Origin: Clostridiales bacterium
GTDB lineage: Bacteria > Bacillota > Clostridia > Oscillospirales > Oscillospiraceae
Direction: 5' to 3'
NCBI GenBank assembly: GCA_019423635.1
Contig: JAHZBA010000002.1
Location: 1 to 64,000, forward strand
Length of the DNA: 64,000 bases
The notes beneath the pieces were generated by a model. It saw only the letters and a program-made list of their open reading frames with translations, did no database searches and was not told where the DNA came from. Numbering within the stretch: position 1 is the first letter of the stretch; the number at the start of each line of letters is the position of its first letter. This document shows, piece after piece, positions 30,513-37,958 of this stretch. The position numbers were made by a program, and so were the translations under genes.

Positions 30513-31118
30513 ATGAGCGACGAACAACGGACAAAAAATCAAGTCTCCTATATTTTCTCCAAAGAAGTGATTTTAAAGGACCTCTTGAACCAGGGCGTTA
30601 TCTCTGACTTGGAATTTGCACGGTATGACGAAATGCTGTATGACCGCTATCAACTGGACGCAGAAACCGGGATTCCTCGACCTGCCAGTCCATCCATATC
30701 TGAGCAGCCGGAGCAGCCTTTTGCCGGGAAAGAGACCATCTATATGTCATTAACAGCGGAAGCCAAAAAAGTGTTTGAAAATGCGCCGGGGTATGCGGTG
30801 CAGAGTTGGCTGCGCGATGGAAATACAATTGCCCTTCTGCACTACTGGGAGGTAAAAAACAACCCGGACTTTAACACGGCAGGCTATGAAGCGCTCCTGG
30901 AGGAACTGAAAAGCCCCTCCCTGACCCTCACCGCGAAAAAATGGATCGAAGCTACAAACGCCATCGGTCTGCAGTCTAAGCAGGGAAAGAATGGAGGCAC
31001 CTATGCACACCCGGAGATCGCTTGCGCCTTTTGCGCCTGGCTTCACCCGGAGTTTCATTACATATTGATCCAGTCATTTTTAGCAACACATCAACGCTGG
31101 GGGACTCAGCATGAGTAA
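30513..31118 (+). CDS. SHOCT plus KilA-N domain protein
   Basis: 201-residue protein. The N-terminus (residues 1-45, including FSKEVILKDLLNQGVISDLEF) resembles a SHOCT oligomerisation domain. The C-terminal half contains a KilA-N type segment GKNGGTYAHPEIACAFCAWL, found in phage and mobile-element DNA-binding proteins. Start ATG 30513 is chosen for its GGAGG; an upstream ATG at 30489 overlaps nothing but lacks a site. Its last 8 nt overlap the start of the broken recombinase gene, so the two form a mobile-element module, probably with a regulatory protein in front. Confidence 0.75.
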   Translation: MSDEQRTKNQVSYIFSKEVILKDLLNQGVISDLEFARYDEMLYDRYQLDAETGIPRPASPSISEQPEQPFAGKETIYMSLTAEAKKVFENAPGYAVQSWLRDGNTIALLHYWEVKNNPDFNTAGYEALLEELKSPSLTLTAKKWIEATNAIGLQSKQGKNGGTYAHPEIACAFCAWLHPEFHYILIQSFLATHQRWGTQHE

Positions 31119-32628
31119 TCAAAGAGAGATTATTGAAATTCCCGCAAGAATCGCCGAAGCCCAGGCTCGAACTGAAAAGCTGCGTGTAGCAGCATATTGC
31201 CGTGTCTCCACTAATCAAGAAGCCCAGCAGAACAGCTATCAGGCACAGAGGGCATATTATCTTGATAAGATCGAGTCCAATCCAGATTAGGTTCTTGCCG
31301 ATATTTTTGCGGACGAAGCGATTTCTGGAACCTCCGTGGACAACCGCACAGAGTTTCAGCGGATGATCCGTTGGTGCAAAAAAGGGAAGATTGATCTAAT
31401 TCTGACCAAGTCCATCTCCCGTTTTGCCAGGAATACCGAGGATTGCCTGCACTATGTCCGGTTGCTGAAGGGCCTGCAAATCCCCGTGATATTTGAGACC
31501 GAACGGCTGGATACCTCTCAAATGGACAGTGAGTTTTTCCTGGCTATGCTCGGAGCAAACTCACAGGCTGAAAGTGAAGCCACCAGCAGCCGGGTCAAAT
31601 GGGGTGTCCGTGCCGCATTTCGAGACGGCAAGGTCCGATACCAATACAAGCGCTGGCTGGGGTACCGAAAGGGTGAAGATGGAAAGCCGGAAATCGTGCC
31701 GGAAGAGGCCGCCATCGTCAGGAGGGTTTTTGATGCGTACTTAGCGGGCTACAGCCTCAAAGCAATCAAGCACATGCTTGAAGAAGAAAAGATTTCTACA
31801 AAAACGGGGCTGACGGAGTGGTCCGTCCCTTCGATTCAAAACATTCTCAAAAATGAAAAGTATACCGGAGACGCATTGCTCCAGAAAACCTATACTACCG
31901 ATCCCATTTCAAAACGCCAAAAGATAAATCGAGGAGAACTTCCACAATATCTGGTGAAAAACTGTCATCCCGCCATCATTTCTCGGGAGGTCTTTTCACT
32001 TGTCCAGAAAGAGATGGCCCGACGTACTGCGGCAAGGGGCACGGAAGAGACTCCTGAGCCTCTCCTGGAAAAGAAAATCTATTCCAGTAAATACGCATTG
32101 TCCGGAGTGCTATTTTGCGGAATATGCGGTGCCCCCTATCGCCGCTGCACATGGAAGCGAAATGGCAAAACTCGTATTGTGTGGCGCTGTCAGAATAGGC
32201 TCAAAAATGGGACAAAAGTCTGCGCCGATTCTCCGACTATTAATGAAATTGACCTGCACCGGGCCTTAGTGGCTGGAATCAATGAGATGCTCCATCAACA
32301 GGAATACCTTCTTGCCCCTTTCGAGAAACTGGGTATCACTGAACGAAGGCAGGCCCTTGTCTCACAGCAAAAGCAGATGGACGCCAATATCGTTGATTTG
32401 ATCGTACAATATGCGGACAACCGGAACTGGGATCACAGCGCGGAACCATTCCGCAAACTCCTGGAAAAACGCCGTAAACTTCCGCAATCAGCTAACCAGC
32501 TTCCATGTCAATTGGAGCGCTATCATGACGGTATCGCCCGCTGTGTCCTGGAGAAGGTCACGGTAGAGAACACAGGCCGCCTGCATATCACCTTCAAGGG
32601 TGGCACTTCGCTAGAACAGTCTTTTTGA
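31111..32628 (+). pseudogene. Serine recombinase interrupted by one in-frame TAG
   Basis: The gene starts at ATG 31111. Codons 1-59 encode the resolvase start with catalytic Ser33 in YCRVSTNQE. Codon 60 (31288-31290) is TAG. The same frame continues without any other stop to 32628 with DEAISGTSVDNRTEFQRM, the recombinase domain and a zinc ribbon (CGICGAPYRRC...CQN). Related recombinases commonly have Trp (TGG) at that place, so one G-to-A change explains the stop. The remaining ORF from 31336 lacks the catalytic serine. The full frame is 505 codons plus stop; it is a second, separate recombinase from the one at 37933. Confidence 0.9.
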
Positions 32629-32642
32629 CAGCAGGAGCAGTC

Positions 32643-32691
32643 AGCGAACATATTTGGACGGGTGCAGAAGGACTGTCCAAATATGTTCGCT
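32643..32691 (+). terminator. Long perfect hairpin after the broken recombinase
   Basis: 17-bp perfect inverted repeat AGCGAACATATTTGGAC / GTCCAAATATGTTCGCT with a 15-nt loop, then TTATTCTTG. Probably a terminator, though the length and AT content also suit a protein-binding site. Confidence 0.65.
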
Positions 32692-32697
32692 TTATTC

Positions 32698-32726
32698 TTG
32701 TATATTCGTACCGAATATGTTATCAT
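32698..32726 (+). promoter_or_regulatory. Promoter with operator palindrome for the AbrB/HipA-like operon
   Basis: TTGTAT (32698-32703), 17-nt spacer, TATCAT (32721-32726). A perfect palindrome ATATTCG-TAC-CGAATAT (32702-32718) fills the spacer, ideal for autorepression by the AbrB-like product. Confidence 0.75.
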
Positions 32727-32744
32727 AGGGATAGAGGTGAGGAA

Positions 32745-33284
32745 ATGGAACGGCGTATTGCAAAGGTCAACATCAGCTCCGCTGGGGGGACGGCCTCCAG
32801 CGGCTCGAAAACCTGCAAGGTCACCTTGCCCACTTCATGGGTGGAGGAGATAGGAATCAACCGGGAGCATCGGGAGTTGGAGCTGGCCTTTGACGGGGCA
32901 ACGATCACGCTGTCCTGCCGCCTCAGCGGCCCGGAATTTGCGTCGCGGCAACTGGCGCAGGGGCACGAGGTCCGCGTCCTGCGGCTCTACGATGGAGATG
33001 TACTCTGCTCCACAATCTACGCGGACTTCACCGAGCGATCCGTAATGGCGGAAAATCAGGCGGTCCCTCCCATAAAGACCGCATTCGGAAAGAATTCACT
33101 TCCCTCTTGGGAGGACTTCCAGCGCTTTCTTGAGGAGCGCTGCATCCCCCGGCAGCGAGCCGGACTGCGGGAGTATTTGGAGGCACTGGGATTGGACACT
33201 TACGACCCCTTAGCCATTATTGAGAAGACAGGCGGACATATGGCAGAGGACCAACAGTGGTTGTCCATGGAGGTTCTAAAATGA
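32745..33284 (+). CDS. AbrB/MazE-like antitoxin-type protein partner of a HipA-like kinase
   Basis: 179-residue two-part protein. Residues 1-55 form a SpoVT/AbrB-like swapped-hairpin DNA-binding domain (TCKVTLPTSWVEEIGIN). Residues 100-179 include FLEERCIPRQRAGLREYLEALG and LAIIEKTGGHMAEDQQW, a segment that commonly accompanies HipA/CtkA-like kinases in Firmicutes. It overlaps the kinase gene by ATGA. It probably binds the palindrome in its own promoter and restrains the kinase; this is inferred from layout. Confidence 0.8.
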   Translation: MERRIAKVNISSAGGTASSGSKTCKVTLPTSWVEEIGINREHRELELAFDGATITLSCRLSGPEFASRQLAQGHEVRVLRLYDGDVLCSTIYADFTERSVMAENQAVPPIKTAFGKNSLPSWEDFQRFLEERCIPRQRAGLREYLEALGLDTYDPLAIIEKTGGHMAEDQQWLSMEVLK

Positions 33285-34099
33285 CGATTCGGCTGGTGAC
33301 GGATGAAAAAATCGCAGAGACCTCCTCGAAAGGGAATCAGGAGAAGTGGTATGACCAAGTGTCAAACTGCTGGTACAAGCTGGACCAGTTTGGCTATGAA
33401 GCATTGGCGGAAACCGTTGTTTCCATGTTCCTGGAGCGGAGCAATCTTGAAGCTGACACCCCATTTACGTTTGTACGTTATCGGATGGAACGGCTCCAAG
33501 TCCACGGGCGAGAACGCACAGGCTGCTCCAGCAAAAACTTTCTGCAGCCCGACCAGTCCCTCATCACCGTCAACCGTCTGTTGTCCAGCCACTTGGGAAA
33601 ACCTTTGCGGGAAAAGCTGACGCGCCTTCCCAGCGACAAAAAGCGCATTGCTTATCTGGCGGAGGCGACGGCGGATATCACGAGCCTGGAGCTTTTTCCC
33701 CAATATTTAACCCTGCTTTTTGAGATTGATGCCCTGTTCTGCAACGATGACCGGCATTTGAATAACATTGCGGTCATTGAGCACGATGGTCAATACGACT
33801 ATTGCCCAATCTTCGACAACGGTGCGGGGCTCCTCTCCAACACCCAGCTGTCCCCTATGGTCATCTCGCCGCCAGCTCTAATCTCCGCTTTGCGGGCCAG
33901 GCCCTTCAACACCACCTTCACCCGGCAGATGAACGCCGCTCGCAGTCTGTACGGACCACAGCTGGCGATACCGAAGATGACGGCGGATTACGTCCGGGAG
34001 GTCCTGCGGCCAGCTCTGGACTACTATCCCCAGCGGGACCGGGGCATCATCACGGACCGGGTTGAAACGTGTATTCTTACAAGACAAAAAAAGTTGTAA
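33281..34099 (+). CDS. HipA/CtkA-like serine/threonine kinase (toxin type)
   Basis: 272-residue compact HipA-like protein kinase. The catalytic loop CNDDRHLNN (residues 154-162; N-x-D-x-H-x-x-N as in HipA) and the metal-binding DNG (179-181) in PIFDNGAGLL are intact. SSHLGKPL and the helical C-terminus (MTADYVREVLRPALDYY) fit the small CtkA group. HipA-type kinases phosphorylate host targets and induce dormancy; the target here is unknown. It is the second gene of a toxin-antitoxin-like pair that may stabilise the element. Confidence 0.8.
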   Translation: MTIRLVTDEKIAETSSKGNQEKWYDQVSNCWYKLDQFGYEALAETVVSMFLERSNLEADTPFTFVRYRMERLQVHGRERTGCSSKNFLQPDQSLITVNRLLSSHLGKPLREKLTRLPSDKKRIAYLAEATADITSLELFPQYLTLLFEIDALFCNDDRHLNNIAVIEHDGQYDYCPIFDNGAGLLSNTQLSPMVISPPALISALRARPFNTTFTRQMNAARSLYGPQLAIPKMTADYVREVLRPALDYYPQRDRGIITDRVETCILTRQKKL

Positions 34100-34115
34100 A
34101 AACGGAGGAACAGAC

Positions 34116-34724
34116 ATGAACAAACGGCACAAGATACTTTTCGGGCTTCTGCTCCTGTCGCTGGTCTTGTTATGCGGCTGCGGTGGGGCCGGCGGCGAGC
34201 CGCCGACCGGGACCGCGCCGGAAACGGAACCGGCCGGCGAGCCCCAGGAAGCTCCCGCCCCAGAGGATTCATCTTCAGGAGAAGAAACCGAGCCCATTTA
34301 TATCACCTTCGAGGGAACCGATCTGGAGGGGAATCCGGTTTCTCAAGAAATCTTCTCCCAATCCAAGCTCACCATGGTCAATGTCTGGGCCACCTACTGC
34401 AATCCCTGCCTGAACGAGATGCCAGGACTGGGGGAGCTGGCGGCGGAGCACGACGGGTCGGAGTTCCAGCTCATCGGCATTGTCAGCGACGTGCGGGAGG
34501 GAGACGACCAGACGCTTGTAGAGAGCCTGGTCCAGGAGACCGGCGCGAATTATACCCACCTGCTGGCCAACGACTCCATCGACCATGCGCTTCTGTCCAG
34601 TGTGAGCGCCGTGCCCACTACCTTCTTTTTTGACCAGGAGGGGGCCTATCTGGGCGGCGTGGTCGGCTCCGCGGAAAAATCGGATTGGGAGGAACTGATT
34701 CATGAGCTTCTGGAAGAATCATAA
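34116..34724 (+). CDS. TlpA-like thioredoxin-fold lipoprotein
   Basis: 202-residue extracytoplasmic redoxin. A lipoprotein signal (FGLLLLSLVLLCGC) is followed by a Pro/Glu-rich linker to about residue 65, then a TlpA/ResA domain with the redox motif VNVWATYCNPCLNEMPGL (CxxC near residue 95) and the cis-proline loop SAVPTTFFFD. It reduces or oxidises disulfides outside the cell. ATG 34116 follows GGAGG. Its tail overlaps the next small gene by 23 nt, and the three genes 34116-35721 form one operon. Confidence 0.88.
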   Translation: MNKRHKILFGLLLLSLVLLCGCGGAGGEPPTGTAPETEPAGEPQEAPAPEDSSSGEETEPIYITFEGTDLEGNPVSQEIFSQSKLTMVNVWATYCNPCLNEMPGLGELAAEHDGSEFQLIGIVSDVREGDDQTLVESLVQETGANYTHLLANDSIDHALLSSVSAVPTTFFFDQEGAYLGGVVGSAEKSDWEELIHELLEES

Positions 34725-34854
34725 CGTCCGTGCCTGGGCATGGGGCGTTCTGGCCGGGGCGGTCCTCCTGGCCATTGGAGCCGTTCAAGGCCAGCTGTCC
34801 GTGATCTGGCAGAAGGCGGTCATGATCTGCCTGGAGTGCATCGGGATTGGGTGA
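34702..34854 (+). CDS. CD1871A-family CXXC membrane peptide
   Basis: 50-residue peptide: MSFWKNHN start, one membrane helix (residues 10-28) and the C-terminal KAVMICLECIGIG with a CxxC-like CLEC pair. Such peptides are found between TlpA-type redoxins and 4Fe-4S membrane proteins, exactly as here. It overlaps the redoxin gene and ends 3 nt before the next start, so translation is coupled. It probably carries electrons or disulfides in the complex; function is not proven. Confidence 0.82.
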   Translation: MSFWKNHNVRAWAWGVLAGAVLLAIGAVQGQLSVIWQKAVMICLECIGIG

Positions 34855-34857
34855 GCA

Positions 34858-35721
34858 ATGAGGAACAAAATTCGACTGACCGTACAGCTGCTGTTTACCA
34901 TCGTGACCAACGGATACCTGTATGGCTTTTTAAACGGGAAGATTTACCGGGGCGCGCTGAAATACGCCTGTGTGCCGGGCCTGAACTGCTACTCCTGCCC
35001 CGGAGCCGTGGCTTCCTGCCCCATCGGGGCCTTACAGGCGCTGTTGAATCAGCGGGGTTTTCAGGTTCCCTTTGCCGCCCTGGGCTTTTTCTTTGTCTTC
35101 GGAAGCGTGTTGGGGCGCTTCGTCTGCGGCTGGCTGTGCCCCTTCGGGCTGGTGCAGGACCTTCTCCATAAGATTCCCCTCTTCAAAAAGAAAAAGCGCC
35201 TGCCCGGTCACCGCGTCCTGAAATACGGAAAATATGTGGTGCTGGTTCTGCTGGTGTGCGTTGGTTCCATGTTTTTGTTCGGGGGCTTTGCCAAAATCCC
35301 GGCCTTCTGCAAGTATCTTTGCCCCTCCGGCACCCTGCTGGGGGCGCTTCCTCTTCTCGGTACAAACGAGGCTTTGCGGAATCAGGCCGACGGGCTGTTC
35401 CTCTGGAAGCTGGGTATCCTGTTTGCAATCGTCCTACTCTCTGTGAAGATGTTCCGCCCCTTCTGCCAGTACCTGTGCCCCCTGGGGGCGATTTACGGCT
35501 GGTTCAACCGGTTCAGCCTCGTGCAGATTCACTGGGAGCGGGAGCGGTGCGTCTCCTGTGGGGCCTGTGAGAGGGCCTGCCCGATGGCGCTTTCCGTACA
35601 GGAGATTTCCCGCTCCCCGGAGTGCATCCGCTGCGGAAAGTGCGCGGACGCCTGCCCGCAGGGATGCCTGTATTTCACAGGCCGTCCCGGGTATAATTCC
35701 GCAGAATCACAGTCATCCTAA
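34858..35721 (+). CDS. NapH/CcdA-like polytopic 4Fe-4S membrane protein
   Basis: 287-residue membrane protein with several helices and repeated Cys motifs: CYSCPGAVASCP (about residue 43-54), GRFVCGWLCPFG, CKYLCPSG and CQYLCPLG within the membrane part, and at the C-terminus two 4Fe-4S motifs CVSCGACERACP and CIRCGKCADACP. The family (NapH, RnfB-like ferredoxin proteins) passes electrons across the membrane. With TlpA and the CXXC peptide, it probably supplies reducing power to extracytoplasmic thiols. GC is near that of the host, unlike the CBASS part. Confidence 0.88.
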   Translation: MRNKIRLTVQLLFTIVTNGYLYGFLNGKIYRGALKYACVPGLNCYSCPGAVASCPIGALQALLNQRGFQVPFAALGFFFVFGSVLGRFVCGWLCPFGLVQDLLHKIPLFKKKKRLPGHRVLKYGKYVVLVLLVCVGSMFLFGGFAKIPAFCKYLCPSGTLLGALPLLGTNEALRNQADGLFLWKLGILFAIVLLSVKMFRPFCQYLCPLGAIYGWFNRFSLVQIHWERERCVSCGACERACPMALSVQEISRSPECIRCGKCADACPQGCLYFTGRPGYNSAESQSS

Positions 35722-35742
35722 ACACAAAAAGGATGTGAACCT

Positions 35743-37680
35743 GTGCCGAACCATTTGCAATATGAAACCAGACCTTACCTCCTCCAGCACGCGGAGAACC
35801 CCGTGGACTGGTATCCCTGGGGCGAGGAGGCGTTCCGCCGGGCCCGGGAGGAGAACAAGCCCGTCTTCCTCAGCATCGGCTACAGCGCCTGTCACTGGTG
35901 CCACGTCATGGCCCATGAGAGCTTCGAGGACCCAGAGACGGCGGACCTGCTGAACCGCTGGTTTGTCTCCGTCAAGGTGGACCGGGAGGAGCGGCCCGAC
36001 GTGGACAGCGTCTATATGGCCGTCTGCCAGGCGTTCACCGGCAGCGGCGGCTGGCCCGCCAGCATCTTCCTGACGCCGGAAAAGCGGCCCTTTTTCGCCG
36101 GAACCTACTTCCCCAAACGCCGCCGGGGCAATCTGGTGAGCTTCCGGGAGCTGCTGGCGCTGATCCACGAAAAGTGGGAGCGGGACCGTTCCGCGCTGCT
36201 GGGTCCGGCTGAGCAAATCGTAGACCTGCTGAACCACCCAAGCACAGCGGACGCCAAGGCGGAGCCGGAGCTGCTGGAGGAGGCCGTCGGGCTCTACAAG
36301 CAGCTGTTTGACCTGGAAAACGGCGGCTTCGGCGGTGCGCCCAAATTTCCTTCCCCCCACAATCTTCTGTTCCTCCTGGCGTACCATCGGAGGCGGGGAG
36401 ACCGGGATTGCCTGGAGATGGCGGAGCGGACGCTGACGCAGATGGTCCGGGGCGGACTGTTCGACCACATCGGCGGGGGCTTCTGCCGCTACTCCACCGA
36501 CAAGCGGTTTCTCGTCCCCCACTTTGAAAAAATGCTGTACGACAACGCCCTACTGATTCTGGCGTACTGCGAGGCGTATGGCATCACCCGAAAGAAGTTG
36601 TATCTGCTGGCGGCGGAACGGACCGCGGAGTTTGTCCTGCGGGAGATGACCGCAACCGAGGGCGGCTTTTACAGCGCCCAGGACGCCGACAGCGACGGCG
36701 AGGAAGGGAAATATTATCTCTTTACGCCGGAGGAGTTGGTACGCCTTCTCGGCCCGGAGCATGGTGAGGCGTTCAACCGGTACTTTGATATCACGGACTC
36801 TGGGAATTTTGAGGGAAAAAACATCCCCAATCTCCTGCACAGCGATCCGGCGGACCGGGCTTTTGACGGCCTACTGGAAACCGTATATGAGTACCGCAAA
36901 AGCCGCTGTGCCCTCCGCCTGGACGACAAGATTTTAACTGCCTGGAACGGTCTGATGATTGCGGCGCTGTGCCGCCTGTATCAGGCCGGCGGAGAACGGA
37001 AATATCTGGACGCCGCGAAACGGGCGGACCGGTTCCTCCGGGAACATCTCTGTAATGGAGGTACGCTCCATGTCAGCTTCCGGGCCGGGCGGCGGGGAGA
37101 AAAGGGGTTCCTGGATGACTACGCTGCCTGTGTCTTCGCCCAGCTGGCGCTGTACGGGGCCACGCTGGAGCAAACGTATCTGACACGGGCGGAGGAGCTC
37201 TGCCGGGATGCCTGTGAGCAATTCCAGGACCGGGAACATGGTGGCTTTTATCTCTACAGCGAGGATCACGAGTCCCTGATCCTTCGGCCCAAAGAGACCT
37301 ATGACGGGGCAATGCCCAGCGGGAACTCCCTGATGGCCTGGAACCTGGTGCGGCTCAGCCAGCTCGTCTCCGAGGAGCGCTATGGCCTCCTGGCGGAGCG
37401 GCAGCTGGACTTCCTGGCGGCGGACGCGAAGCAGTATCCCGCCGGTTACGCCATGTTCCTGCTGGCGCTCCTGGATGACCGCGACCCGCCGCCCAAGGTG
37501 ACCGTAGTGCTGTCGGGGAAACCGGAGGCGGAGCACCTCCCCCTGGGACTCCCGGCGGAGGCGGCTGTGGTTCTGCGGGAGCCGGGAGGAGATTACCTTT
37601 TGAAAAACGGAAAGGCGACATTCTATGTCTGCCGGGGGCACAGCTGCCTGCCGCCGGTCAACGAACTTCCTGTTCTATAA
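35743..37680 (+). CDS. YyaL-type thioredoxin-domain / (alpha/alpha)6-barrel protein
   Basis: 645-residue SPATA20/YyaL family protein. The N-terminal thioredoxin-like domain has PVFLSIGYSACHWCHVMAHESFEDPE with CHWC near residue 51; then VDREERPDVDSVYM and GSGGWPASIFLTPEKRPFFAGTYFP follow. The rest is a glycosidase-like alpha-toroid (FDHIGGGFCRYSTDKRFLVPHFEKMLYD). The family is widespread with unknown substrate, probably a redox or sugar-linked function. The start is GTG at 35743 behind AAAAAGGATG. It follows the redox operon by 21 nt and ends at a strong terminator. Confidence 0.92.
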   Translation: MPNHLQYETRPYLLQHAENPVDWYPWGEEAFRRAREENKPVFLSIGYSACHWCHVMAHESFEDPETADLLNRWFVSVKVDREERPDVDSVYMAVCQAFTGSGGWPASIFLTPEKRPFFAGTYFPKRRRGNLVSFRELLALIHEKWERDRSALLGPAEQIVDLLNHPSTADAKAEPELLEEAVGLYKQLFDLENGGFGGAPKFPSPHNLLFLLAYHRRRGDRDCLEMAERTLTQMVRGGLFDHIGGGFCRYSTDKRFLVPHFEKMLYDNALLILAYCEAYGITRKKLYLLAAERTAEFVLREMTATEGGFYSAQDADSDGEEGKYYLFTPEELVRLLGPEHGEAFNRYFDITDSGNFEGKNIPNLLHSDPADRAFDGLLETVYEYRKSRCALRLDDKILTAWNGLMIAALCRLYQAGGERKYLDAAKRADRFLREHLCNGGTLHVSFRAGRRGEKGFLDDYAACVFAQLALYGATLEQTYLTRAEELCRDACEQFQDREHGGFYLYSEDHESLILRPKETYDGAMPSGNSLMAWNLVRLSQLVSEERYGLLAERQLDFLAADAKQYPAGYAMFLLALLDDRDPPPKVTVVLSGKPEAEHLPLGLPAEAAVVLREPGGDYLLKNGKATFYVCRGHSCLPPVNELPVL

Positions 37681-37691
37681 TATTTCAGCAA

Positions 37692-37726
37692 ATGCCGGAC
37701 GGAGAAAATCCGTCCGGCATTTTTTT
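37692..37726 (+). terminator. Intrinsic terminator after the YyaL gene
   Basis: 12-bp perfect stem ATGCCGGACGGA/TCCGTCCGGCAT with a GAAAA loop and six further T. Confidence 0.93.
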
Positions 37727-37763
37727 GTCCTCCAAACATATCCATGAACTGAGGTGATGCAAT

Positions 37764-37958
37764 TTGGAAAGCGCACAGCGAGAACTGGTCAGCGTCCTGC
37801 TGGATCATATCCGTACCCTTGGCCTGATATCCGATTTCACCTATTCCAAGGCCGTGGATTTGGTACATTCTGTGATAGACTTCCCGGAGCTTTTCCAGTA
37901 TCCTGTGTGCTTGACAAAGGAGGCGAGCGGACATGAATGTGCTCAGGATACGCAATGA
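37764..37958 (+). CDS. Small protein preceding the sigK-element recombinase
   Basis: 64-residue protein with TTG start at 37764 behind GAGGTG. It is helical and leucine-rich (ELVSVLLDHIRTLGLISDF). It overlaps the recombinase gene by 26 nt in another frame, implying translational coupling. I do not recognise the family; it might be a recombination directionality or loading factor, as small proteins encoded beside large serine recombinases often are. That is inference. Confidence 0.55.
   Translation: MESAQRELVSVLLDHIRTLGLISDFTYSKAVDLVHSVIDFPELFQYPVCLTKEASGHECAQDTQ

Noticed and set aside
31288..31290. TAG as a recoded pyrrolysine or selenocysteine-like codon in the recombinase
   Set aside because: No pyrrolysine genes are seen, and Trp-to-stop by one base explains it. 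Kept as a pseudogene.
32643..32691. The 17-bp inverted repeat as an attachment site
   Set aside because: No second copy of the arms was found, and position and AT tail suit a terminator better.
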